Assembly (NCBI RefSeq): GCF_004339545.1
Contig: NZ_SMGD01000015.1
Location: forward strand, 130,859-194,858
Length of the DNA stretch: 64,000 nt
Direction: 5' to 3'
Origin: Celerinatantimonas diazotrophica
GTDB lineage: Bacteria > Pseudomonadota > Gammaproteobacteria > Enterobacterales > Celerinatantimonadaceae
Shown: piece after piece, positions 1 to 7,797 of the stretch
Layout of the letters: every line of letters begins with the position of its first letter
Numbering within the stretch: position 1 is the stretch's first letter
Program-made: the position numbers and the translations under genes
Notes under the pieces: generated by a model
The model's input: the letters and a program-made list of their open reading frames with translations, nothing else
What the model was told of the DNA's origin: nothing
Database searches by the model: none

Positions 1-1
1 A

Positions 2-1381
2 GATCGAGGTCAATGGGATAGGACAGCAAGAGCGGTATTCGCTATCTATTCAAAGCATGATGATGTTATTCGTGTGGCTCACGAGAGGGAGTCGGATAGA
101 AGCTTGGCGTCTTTGTGTTTGCGTTCGTTGATTGAAATGTCTTTAAGTGAATGCCCTGATAATTCAGGAGTACCTGTAAATGAAGGCATTGTCGCTGATT
201 TACTTTCTCTTACATCTCTATTGGTAAACACGGCTTCTGATTCTGATGCTATTCACTGGGGGCTTGTGGCTCCAAAAATAGTTTTCAATATGAATGGCAC
301 ATATATCATACCCACGGAAGTGATGGAAGAATTGCTTTTGCCTTATTTCTCAGGGTATTTTGGGATTCAATTTAGTGGGGCTATAGATGATTACGAAGAG
401 CTATATAATGCCAAGCTTGTTGAGAAATCAGAAGTGCAAGAAGGTGTTTTTGGCGAAGAATTTGATAATGCTTTGTCAGCTGAATATGGTCTTCTAGCTC
501 ATCAGCTTGTTGAGTGCTGGGCGGAAATTATTGACCTGCATCTTGAGACCTCTCAGCCCATTATAATAATGGGGTTGGAAGAATTAATATGTCGTATTGT
601 GGGAAAAAGAAATTTGGAAGCAGGTGTTGTGAGGCGGTTTTTCCAAGCATTCACATTATATTCAAGAGCTGAATGGTCTGAACTACCCGAAGGATTCGTC
701 TTTAGAGATATAGCACCTTGGAAGTTTAAAAGAAGGTTAAGTTGTTTGGTTAAACCTGTTCTTCAGCTCAATGAAGATGAGGTTTTCTTAAGCCTTTCAT
801 TGATTCATCTTGGCGTTGGCTATTTCCTCGATAGAGCAAAAGAAGGTGAGTTCAATACAGAGTTTTTTGACTCTGCTGTTATGCGTAGTTATGTCGGGTC
901 TATGGTAAAAAAAAGAGGGGCGGATTTTACAGATTTGGTTGCTTCAAAACTTGAGTCTGATGGGTGGTATGTCAGGAAGGAAGTTCTGATGACAACAGTG
1001 GGGGCATCTCAAGAGCTTGGTGATATTGATGTTCTGGCGATTAAAGACGGTTTAATGCTTCTTTTCGAATGTAAGAAACTCCAGATGGCTAAGACAATCT
1101 CCGAAATTGCAGATGTGTGCAATAGGTTTAGGGGGGCGGAAAAAGATGAGCTTAGAAAGCACTTAAACCGTGTCAGTTGGTCTGTGGATAATTTAGATAC
1201 GGTTTTGCAGAGACTCAATTGTAGAGAGGATGTCTTGTCCGTAAGGAATGCACTTCTAACAAGCACCGAAATGCCTATGAAATATAAAAAGGATCTACCG
1301 ATAGCGAGTGAAGATATCATCTCATTTAGGGAGCTTGAAGATTGGTTGTCGACAGTAGGGTGTCATGGGCAGCTTGGGTAG
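2..1381 (+). CDS. Large protein with C-terminal PD-(D/E)XK nuclease-like domain, 5' end outside the window
   Basis: Function unknown. The frame is open from base 2, and the first candidate start (GTG at 74) has no good Shine-Dalgarno and lies in continuous coding sequence, so I treat the gene as cut by the window edge; 459 residues are visible. The only recognisable part is near the C terminus: G-D-I-D at 1019-1030 followed by a hydrophobic strand and E-C-K at 1067-1075. This is the D...(D/E)xK arrangement of Mrr-like or restriction-type nuclease folds. The N-terminal 300 residues are not recognised. The gene is followed after about 50 bp by an attC site, so it is the leftmost visible cassette, and a large one. 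A defence or DNA-repair nuclease is an inference. A catalytically dead nuclease fold is equally possible. Confidence 0.6.
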   Translation, partial: DRGQWDRTARAVFAIYSKHDDVIRVAHERESDRSLASLCLRSLIEMSLSECPDNSGVPVNEGIVADLLSLTSLLVNTASDSDAIHWGLVAPKIVFNMNGTYIIPTEVMEELLLPYFSGYFGIQFSGAIDDYEELYNAKLVEKSEVQEGVFGEEFDNALSAEYGLLAHQLVECWAEIIDLHLETSQPIIIMGLEELICRIVGKRNLEAGVVRRFFQAFTLYSRAEWSELPEGFVFRDIAPWKFKRRLSCLVKPVLQLNEDEVFLSLSLIHLGVGYFLDRAKEGEFNTEFFDSAVMRSYVGSMVKKRGADFTDLVASKLESDGWYVRKEVLMTTVGASQELGDIDVLAIKDGLMLLFECKKLQMAKTISEIADVCNRFRGAEKDELRKHLNRVSWSVDNLDTVLQRLNCREDVLSVRNALLTSTEMPMKYKKDLPIASEDIISFRELEDWLSTVGCHGQLG

Positions 1382-1434
1382 TGGAATTATTGTTTTTGGT
1401 CGGACCTGGATGGGACAATGATTCCACAGATCGC

Positions 1435-1506
1435 GTATAACAAGCGCAAGCAATCGGAACAATTTTCCGCTGCGCTTCAAATTGTCCGGTGTTGCGGGCG
1501 TTGGCT
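1435..1506 (+). repeat. Integron attC site 1
   Basis: Begins GTATAAC and ends in GCGTTGGCT. Inner arms CGGAACAATTTT and AAATTGTCCG pair imperfectly, as in folded attC bottom strands. It closes the cassette carrying the nuclease-like gene. Confidence 0.8.
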
Positions 1507-1512
1507 TTAATA

Positions 1513-2052
1513 ATGAAAGAACTTCAGCACGAACTAGATACGGAACAATATAAAGCCGAGCTGGCAAGCTTGAGGCGTATTGTTGTTCAACTCAATGATT
1601 TAAGGAAATGGCTTCTTAATGTCAGCTTGGCTAGCCTGGCATTTGCATTCACGATAATGCTCAAAGCCAAAGAAGGTTCTTATATTCCCCACGAGACTCT
1701 CGCTACATTCACGCTTGTTTTTCTCATTTTGTCTGTAATTGGGGCAATACTCATTCGCGGAAAATATGAATTTGATAATTGCATTACTGATTCAATTAGC
1801 TTTTCCAAACTACTCCCCGAGTTTCGACATTTGATAACAAAGTCACCAGAGATTTCTCAGTCAGAAAAGGATGAATTGATTGGTTATCTAGACAGAGCTA
1901 TCGTACATTATGAAAAGCACAAAAATGAAAAATCAGGACTAGCATCATCGCTGCGTGCGGATCTAGTTCTAATTGTTGCCGAATTACTATTTTTTATTTT
2001 AGGGCTCGGCTGCTTATGCTTATATTTGTGGCAGTTCTTATTCAATGTGTAG
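1513..2052 (+). CDS. Small cassette-encoded membrane protein, three predicted TM segments
   Basis: Unrecognised 179-residue protein. The frame can be extended to a GTG at 1489, but that lies inside the attC, so I choose ATG 1513. A charged N-terminal helix of about 35 residues, probably coiled coil, is followed by two adjacent hydrophobic stretches at about residues 37-55 and 63-83. A polar helical region comes next and a strong hydrophobic C-terminal segment at about 150-177. The layout of a soluble helix plus a TM pair recalls SLATT-type membrane effectors. I see no diagnostic motif, so that is only a suggestion. It is the only gene of its cassette. Confidence 0.65.
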   Translation: MKELQHELDTEQYKAELASLRRIVVQLNDLRKWLLNVSLASLAFAFTIMLKAKEGSYIPHETLATFTLVFLILSVIGAILIRGKYEFDNCITDSISFSKLLPEFRHLITKSPEISQSEKDELIGYLDRAIVHYEKHKNEKSGLASSLRADLVLIVAELLFFILGLGCLCLYLWQFLFNV

Positions 2053-2125
2053 AGCTAACAAGTACAGCCAGCAGGAAAAACATTCCGCTGTCGCTTCATG
2101 TTTTCCTCTGCCGTAGGCGTTATAC
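2053..2125 (+). repeat. Integron attC site 2
   Basis: AGCTAAC at the left and GTTATAC at the right. The inner arms contain CAGGAAAA and TTTTCCTCTG. It follows the membrane-protein stop codon directly. Confidence 0.8.
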
Positions 2126-2168
2126 CACTAAACTTCCGCCGCGGGAAAATTATAAAGGTTTTGATTGT

Positions 2169-2930
2169 ATGCATATATATCAGTATACGGATTTAAATGC
2201 TGTAAAAAAAATTCTAAAGACAGGGAAGTTGTGGGCAACTCATTATAAATATTTAAATGATTATTCTGAAGTTTTGAAGGGTATCGAAATCCTTGTCGAT
2301 AGTATCTCTGATACAAAGAAACTATCTAACACAGAAAAAAATGCCTTAAAAAAAGAAACTATGAATAGTTTGGATGATTTGGATATATTTGTCTCATCTC
2401 TTTGTTTGGCTGGGGACGAGCTAACAATGTGGAGAACATACGGTAATTGTGCAGTAATTTTTAATATGAGTTTGGTTACATTAGCTTTGACCTGTGAAGG
2501 TTCATTTAGACAAAACTCCGTTGAATCGTGCGTTTACCCAAAAAATAACAAAGATATTAATTTATCAAGACAATTTGACTCATTACTATTTTTATATGAT
2601 GAATATTATCTAGGTTCCCATAAAGATTGGTTTATAAGCTCTTTAGTCTACGATGCAACATCAATAAAACATGATGCATTTTATGCCGAACAAGAACATA
2701 GAGCAGTTGTCTCTCTAAATAAAACTGACAATACTCCGATTCTCTATCGAAAACGAGGTGAAAAGGATATTCCCTATATTGAGATGGTGTTGCCTCAATC
2801 ATGTATTGAAGGTGTTTTTATTGGTCCGGGGAAAGACCAAGATAAGTTGGTTTTAGATATGAAAGAGTTTCTACAGGAAAACAAATTCGATAATGTAGTA
2901 ATATATAAATCGTCTATACCATTTGTTTAA
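2169..2930 (+). CDS. DUF2971 family protein
   Basis: The 253-residue product has the DUF2971 hallmarks: an early Y-x-D-L-x-A-x-x-x-I-L-K-x-G-x-L-W-A block, L-N-D-x-x-E at about residue 37, a central S-L-C-L..D-E-L-T-M-W-R-x-Y motif and a later E-Q-E-H-R segment. The family is widespread in accessory DNA and its biochemical role is unknown. The frame extends to 2016, but that runs through attC site 2, so ATG 2169 behind an AAAGG is chosen. GC content is low compared with the core genes of this window, in line with a cassette origin. Some DUF2971 genes sit near defence loci, which is only background here. Confidence 0.8.
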   Translation: MHIYQYTDLNAVKKILKTGKLWATHYKYLNDYSEVLKGIEILVDSISDTKKLSNTEKNALKKETMNSLDDLDIFVSSLCLAGDELTMWRTYGNCAVIFNMSLVTLALTCEGSFRQNSVESCVYPKNNKDINLSRQFDSLLFLYDEYYLGSHKDWFISSLVYDATSIKHDAFYAEQEHRAVVSLNKTDNTPILYRKRGEKDIPYIEMVLPQSCIEGVFIGPGKDQDKLVLDMKEFLQENKFDNVVIYKSSIPFV

Positions 2931-2949
2931 AATCATTTTTCGAAAAGTG

Positions 2950-3044
2950 GTATAACAAGACGTTCCAATTGACAAAATAACTGTCACGAATTTTGCTTCG
3001 CAAATATAGTGCCGGCTATTTTGCAACTGAACTTAGCGTTAGGC
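2950..3044 (+). repeat. Integron attC site 3
   Basis: GTATAAC to GTTAGGC, 95 bp. The right arm (GCAACTG..CTTAGC before the core) is shared with the sites at 7239, 19844 and 28017, so these form one attC subfamily. Confidence 0.85.
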
Positions 3045-3055
3045 ATACATAAAGA

Positions 3056-4105
3056 ATGAGTTGGATTCAAACATTGAACGTAAAAATACAAGCCGCTCTA
3101 ATAGCATCAATTGTGACATTGCTCGGAATTTTTCTGAAGGATTTCGTTTTTCAAAAATTAAAGGAGAAACGTGATCAATCGAAAAGTACGCAAGATGTGT
3201 ATAAAAAATATGCGGAGCCCTTGGCGGCCGCAGCCGAAAGTATGTTTTGGAGGCTTAATGAAATATTTAATGTTAAGGGACGGGCTCATTTCTTAATAAG
3301 AAGTGACGTAATAACAGGTTTCGAAGATTACAAATATAAAAGTACACTGTATCGGTTGGCATCTCTTATCGGCTGGATTTATGCGATTAAGAAAGAACAA
3401 TCTTACATGAAGCCTGTTGGTACCGTGTCACAGGCTTCTATATCAGAATCCATGCGTGTATTTGAGTCTGCCCTTGCCGATGGTCCTCATGTGGAAACTG
3501 AAAGGCTGACACGCCTTGTCGAATTATGGTCGCTAGGATGCTCTCCCGAGAACTCTATTGATTTGTCAATTGCTTTAGAAAAAAAACACAAATCTTTCCT
3601 TAAAAGTAAGAGTGTTACTCTAGCTACAGAGCTCGGTGAGCAAGACTTATTCGATCTTTGTAAGGAATGTGCAGATTATTTATGTGGTCAGCTTGATTGT
3701 AACAAACTGCAAGACGAATTGATTAAGGAAACAATGCAACAGTCTGCCCGACGACTTTCTATCCGTGAGGCGTGGATATATCGAGACTGGCAAGCGGGAA
3801 TCGGGGAGTTGATGGTTCGTAAGTCGGAATCCGATGCAAGAGATTTTGATGTTATTGGATTTAAAGAGTTTGAATCGATGCTTGAGTCTAATGACCCAGA
3901 AATTTCTAAATGGATTTCTCGAATCGAAAATACTTTTAAGGATCTTGATATAGACAAATTGGATGGTCAGGATGTAAGGGGTGAACAAATACGGTCAACT
4001 TTTAAGGCCGTTGCCAAACTAATTGTCGAGATCAATAATTCGGGCTTAGAAGTGAGTCCGTTTGGAAACAAAACGATTGCTGCTGCGGAGGCAAACAATG
4101 CCTAA
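3056..4105 (+). CDS. Hypothetical cassette protein with N-terminal membrane anchor
   Basis: Unrecognised protein of 349 residues. One hydrophobic segment at about residues 11-31 is followed by a basic stretch (KLKEKRDQSK), which suggests an inner-membrane anchor with a cytoplasmic body. The rest is alpha-helical and charged, without cysteine clusters or nucleotide-binding motifs. ATG 3056 begins 11 bp after the attC core. It stands alone in its cassette. Function not assigned. Confidence 0.65.
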   Translation: MSWIQTLNVKIQAALIASIVTLLGIFLKDFVFQKLKEKRDQSKSTQDVYKKYAEPLAAAAESMFWRLNEIFNVKGRAHFLIRSDVITGFEDYKYKSTLYRLASLIGWIYAIKKEQSYMKPVGTVSQASISESMRVFESALADGPHVETERLTRLVELWSLGCSPENSIDLSIALEKKHKSFLKSKSVTLATELGEQDLFDLCKECADYLCGQLDCNKLQDELIKETMQQSARRLSIREAWIYRDWQAGIGELMVRKSESDARDFDVIGFKEFESMLESNDPEISKWISRIENTFKDLDIDKLDGQDVRGEQIRSTFKAVAKLIVEINNSGLEVSPFGNKTIAAAEANNA

Positions 4106-4168
4106 CAAAGTGCTGCTAGGGACAAACCTACGCTGCGCTTCAATTTGCCGCAAATGCGAGCGTTATAC
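4100..4168 (+). repeat. Integron attC site 4
   Basis: GCCTAAC to GTTATAC, 69 bp, overlapping the stop codon of the preceding gene. Inner motif GCTGCGCTTCAA is shared with site 1. Confidence 0.85.
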
Positions 4169-4188
4169 ACTGAGATGGAGTTTGTTAC

Positions 4189-4816
4189 ATGGACGATATT
4201 ATTGATTCCGTTGTCAGGGATTTAAAAAAATAAGTATGCCCCTCATACGATAATTCTATATGGCTCAAGAGCCAGGAATGAATCTACAGCTACAAGTGAC
4301 ATTGATATAGCTTGCTTCACAGATAAAAAAATTGATTCTAAAGAACGGAAGGATGCCCGGGAGTTTCAAGGGATTTTTCTCGATGCATGGATTTATCCTA
4401 CCTCGGAGTTAAGTCGTGATGTTGCTGAATATTTGCGTTTCTCTGATGGCTATTGTTTGCTAGATGATCAAGGGTTTGGTTCAAAGTTAATGGTTGAAAT
4501 TCGGCAGCGTTTAGCTCAAGGACCAGATCCATTAAGGCCTGAAGATTCGGATCACTTAGTGAAATGGATATTTAAGATGATAGCTCGAATAGAGAGCGGT
4601 GGTTTAGAAGGAAATTATAGGCGTTGTTGGTTGCAAACCGATTTACTGGAAATTTATTTTCAAATGAGGCGGCTATGGTTTTTGGGACCGAAAAAGAGTT
4701 TTAAGTATTTAAAGCAACATGATCAGGCTGCGTATAATCTTTTTTCTACAATGTATGAAAATAATAATAATTTAGAAATGCTAAAAGAAGTGGCGCAATA
4801 CGTAACACATGTATAA
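4189..4816 (+). pseudogene. MNT-like nucleotidyltransferase, broken by +1 frameshift in an A7 run
   Basis: ATG 4189 starts M-D-D-I-I-D-S-V-V-R-D-L-K-K and then meets TAA at 4231. The +1 frame carries straight on with Y-A-P-H-T-I-I-L-Y-G-S-R-A-R-N-E-S and then S-D-I-D-I-A. That is the G-S-x(n)-D-x-D signature of minimal nucleotidyltransferases (MNT/KNTase fold), and the frame runs to a stop at 4816. Removing one A from the AAAAAAA at 4224-4230 would restore a protein of about 208 residues. A later open stretch from 4433 (127 residues) therefore is the C-terminal part of this gene, not a separate gene. Possible causes are a true mutation, transcriptional slippage at the A-run, or a sequencing error. 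In family terms the enzyme would transfer a nucleotide to a small molecule or partner protein; the substrate is unknown. Confidence 0.8.
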
Positions 4817-4915
4817 CGAAGCAAATCAATGGACGCTTAACGCTTCGGTGTTTGTTGTTTTAGTTTTTAAATGGCTGCAGCTTTGGTAAAAGCGCCACTG
4901 TTTGCAACGTTATTT
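4811..4915 (+). repeat. Integron attC site 5
   Basis: GTATAAC to GTTATTT, 105 bp. It overlaps the stop of the broken nucleotidyltransferase gene. Confidence 0.8.
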
Positions 4916-4934
4916 GCTTTTGAGGAAAATTGAC

Positions 4935-5429
4935 ATGGAAGTAGTAGAAGCGAGTCCAGATTTAGCTCCAATATTAGTGAGTTACGCTAGAGAATGCTTG
5001 GACTCGGGTATCCCGAAATACACGGGTGTTGAACAAAATCCTGAAGCTTATTTGTCTGGTTTGGTTGAACGATCGAAGGCAACTTCTGAGTTACCAAATG
5101 GGTATTTACCGAGCACAACTTATTATTGCGTATCGGATTCTGAAATTTTAGGTTCTATTCGAGTTCGTAAAGGCACTAATCCCAACGTAGAAAATGCAAT
5201 TGGTCATATTGGTTACGAAACTAGACCGTCAGCTCGAGGTAAAGGTGTTGCCTCATTTCTCCTCGCTTGGGTGCGAGACCACGTTGTTACTGACGCAGTT
5301 ATTGTTACTTGTTCTATTGACAATCCAGCATCCCAAAAGGTTATCGAAAACTGTGGCGGTGAGTATCTTGGCAACTACACAAGTGAAAACGAGGGCACTG
5401 TAAGGCGCTACCGTTTAGCACGCACATAA
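4935..5429 (+). CDS. GNAT family N-acetyltransferase
   Basis: A 164-residue acetyltransferase of the COG3981 type. The acetyl-CoA binding motif A is visible as I-G-Y-E-T-R-P-S-A-R-G-K-G-V-A (R-x-x-G-K-G core), preceded by the beta strand ending I-G-H-I-G. A later N-P-A-S-Q-K-V-I-E-N-C-G-G is the usual GNAT helix-alpha4 motif. ATG 4935 is chosen because GAGGAAAA precedes it; an upstream frame extension to 4902 runs into the attC. The substrate, an amine or amino group, cannot be told. It is a single-gene cassette. Confidence 0.88.
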   Translation: MEVVEASPDLAPILVSYARECLDSGIPKYTGVEQNPEAYLSGLVERSKATSELPNGYLPSTTYYCVSDSEILGSIRVRKGTNPNVENAIGHIGYETRPSARGKGVASFLLAWVRDHVVTDAVIVTCSIDNPASQKVIENCGGEYLGNYTSENEGTVRRYRLART

Positions 5430-5484
5430 CAAACGCGTCAATTAGGACGCTCGCAAGCTCGCGTCTATTACGCAAGCGGTATAT
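5424..5484 (+). repeat. Integron attC site 6, mutated core
   Basis: ACATAAC at the left. At the right GGTATAT stands where GTTATAT is expected, so the crossover GTT is lost. The interior (CAATTAGGACGCTCG..) matches sites at 8151 and 11200. Confidence 0.7.
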
Positions 5485-5509
5485 TGCAATTTGAGTAAAG
5501 AGGCATCAA

Positions 5510-6205
5510 GTGAAAACGATAGGGATGTTAGGTGGTATGAGCTGGGAATCTACAACCAGCTATTATCAAGAAATCAATGAGTCAGTAAAAAATAAATTGG
5601 GGGGTCTTCATTCAGCAAAAATCTGCTTGTATAGCGTAGATTTTGACGACATCGAGAAATTACAGCATCAAGGGAATTGGGATGAAACAGCCAATGTATT
5701 ATCTACGGCTGCAAAATCTGTCGAATTGGCTGGGGCAGATTTTTTGCTAATTTGTACAAATACCATGCATAAAGTAGTTCCTCAAATAGAAGCGGTCATA
5801 AATATTCCAATTCTTCATATTGCTGATGCGACCGCAAAAAGGTTGCAAGCCGATGGGGTCATGAAAGTTGGGTTACTAGGAACGCGTTTCACCATGGAAC
5901 AAGAGTTCTACAAGAATCGCATATCCGATAATTTTGGTATTGATGTTATTGTCCCGAATAGCGATGAGCAGACAATAATCCACGATATTATTTACCAAGA
6001 ACTTTGCCAAGGCGTAATCAAAGAGAGTTCTCGAAAGCAGTATTTAAGAATCATCGCAAATCTAGCAAGTCAGGGTGCAGAAGCCGTTATCCTAGGTTGT
6101 ACAGAAATAGCGCTTTTAGTAAAGCAGACGCATACTGACGTAAGGCTTTACGATACAACTGCTATTCACGCTGAAGAAGCTGTTTTGTTCTCATTAGAGG
6201 ACTAG
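5510..6205 (+). CDS. Aspartate/glutamate racemase family protein
   Basis: A 231-residue cofactor-independent amino-acid racemase of the Asp/Glu/hydantoin family. It has the N-terminal G-M-L-G-G-M-S-W-E-S-T motif and the two catalytic cysteines, C82 in I-C-T-N-T-M-H and C197 in L-G-C-T-E-I. It probably interconverts L- and D-aspartate in the cytoplasm. The GTG start at 5510 follows AAAGAGG with good spacing. Length and motif order are those of an intact enzyme. Its upstream attC has a damaged core, so exchange of this cassette may be impaired. Confidence 0.9.
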   Translation: MKTIGMLGGMSWESTTSYYQEINESVKNKLGGLHSAKICLYSVDFDDIEKLQHQGNWDETANVLSTAAKSVELAGADFLLICTNTMHKVVPQIEAVINIPILHIADATAKRLQADGVMKVGLLGTRFTMEQEFYKNRISDNFGIDVIVPNSDEQTIIHDIIYQELCQGVIKESSRKQYLRIIANLASQGAEAVILGCTEIALLVKQTHTDVRLYDTTAIHAEEAVLFSLED

Positions 6206-6212
6206 TCAGGCA

Positions 6213-6286
6213 ATATAACAAAACAAATTAACTCGGTTGCAAATTTCGCTGCGCTCCATTCGCACCAGTTGTTTGCAACGTTATGA
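6213..6286 (+). repeat. Integron attC site 7
   Basis: ATATAAC to GTTATGA, 74 bp. The core overlaps the GAGGAG ribosome-binding site of the next gene. Confidence 0.85.
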
Positions 6287-6296
6287 GGAGAAATAA

Positions 6297-6671
6297 ATGC
6301 AAATCAAAGAAATACTTACAAGAATATTTTTGCATCCTTCAAAATTAGAAAAATCAATCAAGTTCTATGAAAATCTTTTTAAGAAAACTTGTTCTCTTAG
6401 ATTTATATACAAAGAAATGAATATAGAATTAGCTCAGATTTCTTCTATCTTGTTATTAGCTGGTGAAGAAAAAGATTTGGAAAAATTTAAATCAACAAAA
6501 ACAACTTTCCTTGTTGATTCATTAGATGATTTTCATGATTATTTTTTAGACAATGGAATACCCATTTTAGAAAAACCTAAAAAAGTTCCAACAGGTAAGA
6601 ATATGCGAATACAACATCCAGATGGATCTATAATTGAATACGTTGAACATAAAAAGGATTGTTTTGTATGA
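6297..6671 (+). CDS. VOC superfamily protein (glyoxalase/bleomycin-resistance fold)
   Basis: A 124-residue single-domain VOC protein. The N terminus has a first metal-ligand histidine in the strand I-F-L-H-P, then S-x-x-F-Y-E-N-L-F. The C terminus has H-P-D-G-S-I-I-E-Y-V-E, with the glutamate at the expected final ligand position. Family members are metal-dependent isomerases, dioxygenases, or thiol transferases and binding proteins for antibiotics. Which one applies is unknown. ATG 6297 follows GAGGAG at ideal spacing. The gene is AT-rich and alone in its cassette. Confidence 0.82.
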   Translation: MQIKEILTRIFLHPSKLEKSIKFYENLFKKTCSLRFIYKEMNIELAQISSILLLAGEEKDLEKFKSTKTTFLVDSLDDFHDYFLDNGIPILEKPKKVPTGKNMRIQHPDGSIIEYVEHKKDCFV

Positions 6672-6804
6672 TGTAGCTAGGTATTTAATATGGGTGTCTC
6701 ACAAAAACTCATTCGAGTGTGATGCTTGGAGTTCTATCTGACGTTCGTTCTTGTTATCGCTATCTCAATAGAGGAGCCAGCGTTCTATCGCTCAAATTCG
6801 TTCC
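6672..6804 (+). other. Non-coding stretch between VOC gene and decayed attC
   Basis: No convincing gene. A 77-codon open frame from 6719 crosses the attC-like site at 6805-6867 and has no family resemblance, so I do not call it. The stretch may be the remains of a cassette whose left attC end has eroded. Confidence 0.4.
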
Positions 6805-6867
6805 GGCCACAAAAAGCCTGGCCTCCACCGGACTCGCTAACGCTTGCCGTTTAGCGGAGCGTTATAT
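6805..6867 (+). repeat. Integron attC site 8, left box eroded
   Basis: The right end GTTATAT is intact. The interior CGGACTCGCTAACGCTTGC matches the site at 18688. The left box reads GGCCACAAA instead of xxxTAACAAA. Confidence 0.6.
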
Positions 6868-6962
6868 TGTTTTTAAGTCCATCGCATACAAAGTCATTTA
6901 CTTCTATACCGTATATAATTTCAATAAATTGTATTCCCATTGTCAGGTGTAAGGATTAGAGT

Positions 6963-7223
6963 ATGTCTACTGAGAATTATCAAAATGTCCGTTCTGCATA
7001 TTCATTTTTTCACGAAAATTTAGGTAATAAAATTAAACTTCAAGACGTGTCAAATGCAACGGGATGGAAGGACAGCACTGTTTCTACATATTTTAATAAA
7101 AAGTGGAAGGGTATAATTCTTACCAGAGTCAAGCCCGGAATATACAGAGTATGCATGTCTGAAAATATGTCTCTTGAAGAATTCGGTGAATTACATTCTC
7201 AAGTGGATCAACGGCTACGTTGA
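6963..7223 (+). CDS. Small hypothetical protein, possible helix-turn-helix
   Basis: An 86-residue soluble protein. ATG 6963 follows AAGGATTAGAGT, a reasonable ribosome-binding site. Residues about 24-50 (K-L-Q-D-V-S-N-A-T-G-W-K-D-S-T-V-S-T-Y) read like a helix-turn-helix with the second helix at D-S-T-V-S-T-Y. The following K-P-G-I-Y-R-V could be a wing. A DNA-binding role is inferred only from this pattern. No toxin or antitoxin partner is seen next to it. Confidence 0.55.
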   Translation: MSTENYQNVRSAYSFFHENLGNKIKLQDVSNATGWKDSTVSTYFNKKWKGIILTRVKPGIYRVCMSENMSLEEFGELHSQVDQRLR

Positions 7224-7238
7224 GTCTGAGCTAATACA

Positions 7239-7306
7239 ACATAACAATGTGCATCAATTGACAAAATATAGTGCCATATATTTTGCAACTGTGCTTAGCA
7301 TTAAGG
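7239..7306 (+). repeat. Integron attC site 9, mutated core
   Basis: ACATAAC at the left. The right core reads ATTAAGG where GTTRRRY is expected, so the crossover G is lost. The interior belongs to the subfamily of the site at 2950. Confidence 0.65.
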
Positions 7307-7312
7307 GTATAG

Positions 7313-7720
7313 ATGAAGCTCGAAACACAGGTCACCGGAAATATCGGCCTCTACTATGTATGCTATCGCCTCTCTCGGCTCGGCTGGAATGTGATGCCAA
7401 CCGCGAGGAATGCCCGCGGGATTGATGTCATCGCTTATGACCGCACAGGTACCGAGTTTATTGGTGTTCAAGTAAAGACGCTCACTAAGCGTAACCCCGT
7501 CCCTCTGGGCAATAACCTGGACAAGATCATGGGTGATTTTTGGGTCATCGTTAATAACATCGAAAAAGAGCCGCAGACCTACGTGCTTCTCCCTGAAGAG
7601 GTTAAAAGGCTTGCTCATAGGGGCGAGAAAGATGGCCGGGTCAGCTATTGGCTGCAGCCCAAATCCTACTGCGTCGATGACTATTTTGAGGCGTGGGGCC
7701 GTATCGGGAATGGACAGTAA
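7313..7720 (+). CDS. Small PD-(D/E)XK-fold protein, putative nuclease
   Basis: A 135-residue protein. The N-terminal helix (E-T-Q-V-T-G-N-I-G-L-Y-Y-V) is followed by a strand-turn with R-G-I-D-V-I-A and then F-I-G-V-Q-V-K, giving the E...G-I-D...Q-x-K constellation of the Holliday-junction-resolvase and DUF4365-like branch. The usual E of the (D/E)xK motif is Q here, as in several resolvase-like families. The GC content is clearly higher than that of the neighbours, suggesting a different source. ATG 7313 has only weak upstream purines (AAGGGTATAG). DNA cleavage is inferred from the fold alone. Confidence 0.7.
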   Translation: MKLETQVTGNIGLYYVCYRLSRLGWNVMPTARNARGIDVIAYDRTGTEFIGVQVKTLTKRNPVPLGNNLDKIMGDFWVIVNNIEKEPQTYVLLPEEVKRLAHRGEKDGRVSYWLQPKSYCVDDYFEAWGRIGNGQ

Positions 7721-7733
7721 ACCTTTAAAAGTC

Positions 7734-7782
7734 GCGTAAAACGGACGTCCCTGACGAGCCGCCGCTTCGCTCAGTGTTAGTA
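7734..7782 (+). repeat. Possible short attC site 10
   Basis: GCGTAAAA at the left and GTGTTAGTA at the right, 49 bp, with arms CTGACGAGC and GCTTCGCTCAG between. The left box lacks the usual C, so this is a weak call supported mainly by its position between two genes. Confidence 0.45.
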
Positions 7783-7797
7783 TTCAAGGAAAATTCA

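Noticed and set aside
6719-6952. 77-codon open frame
   Set aside because: It crosses an attC-like site, has no ribosome-binding site and its product has no family-like pattern.
6963-7223. Possible antitoxin with HTH
   Set aside because: No toxin-like partner lies beside it, so a toxin-antitoxin call is not supported.
7301-7618. Minus-strand 105-codon frame
   Set aside because: It lies fully opposite the well-supported nuclease-like gene at 7313 and looks like its antisense shadow.
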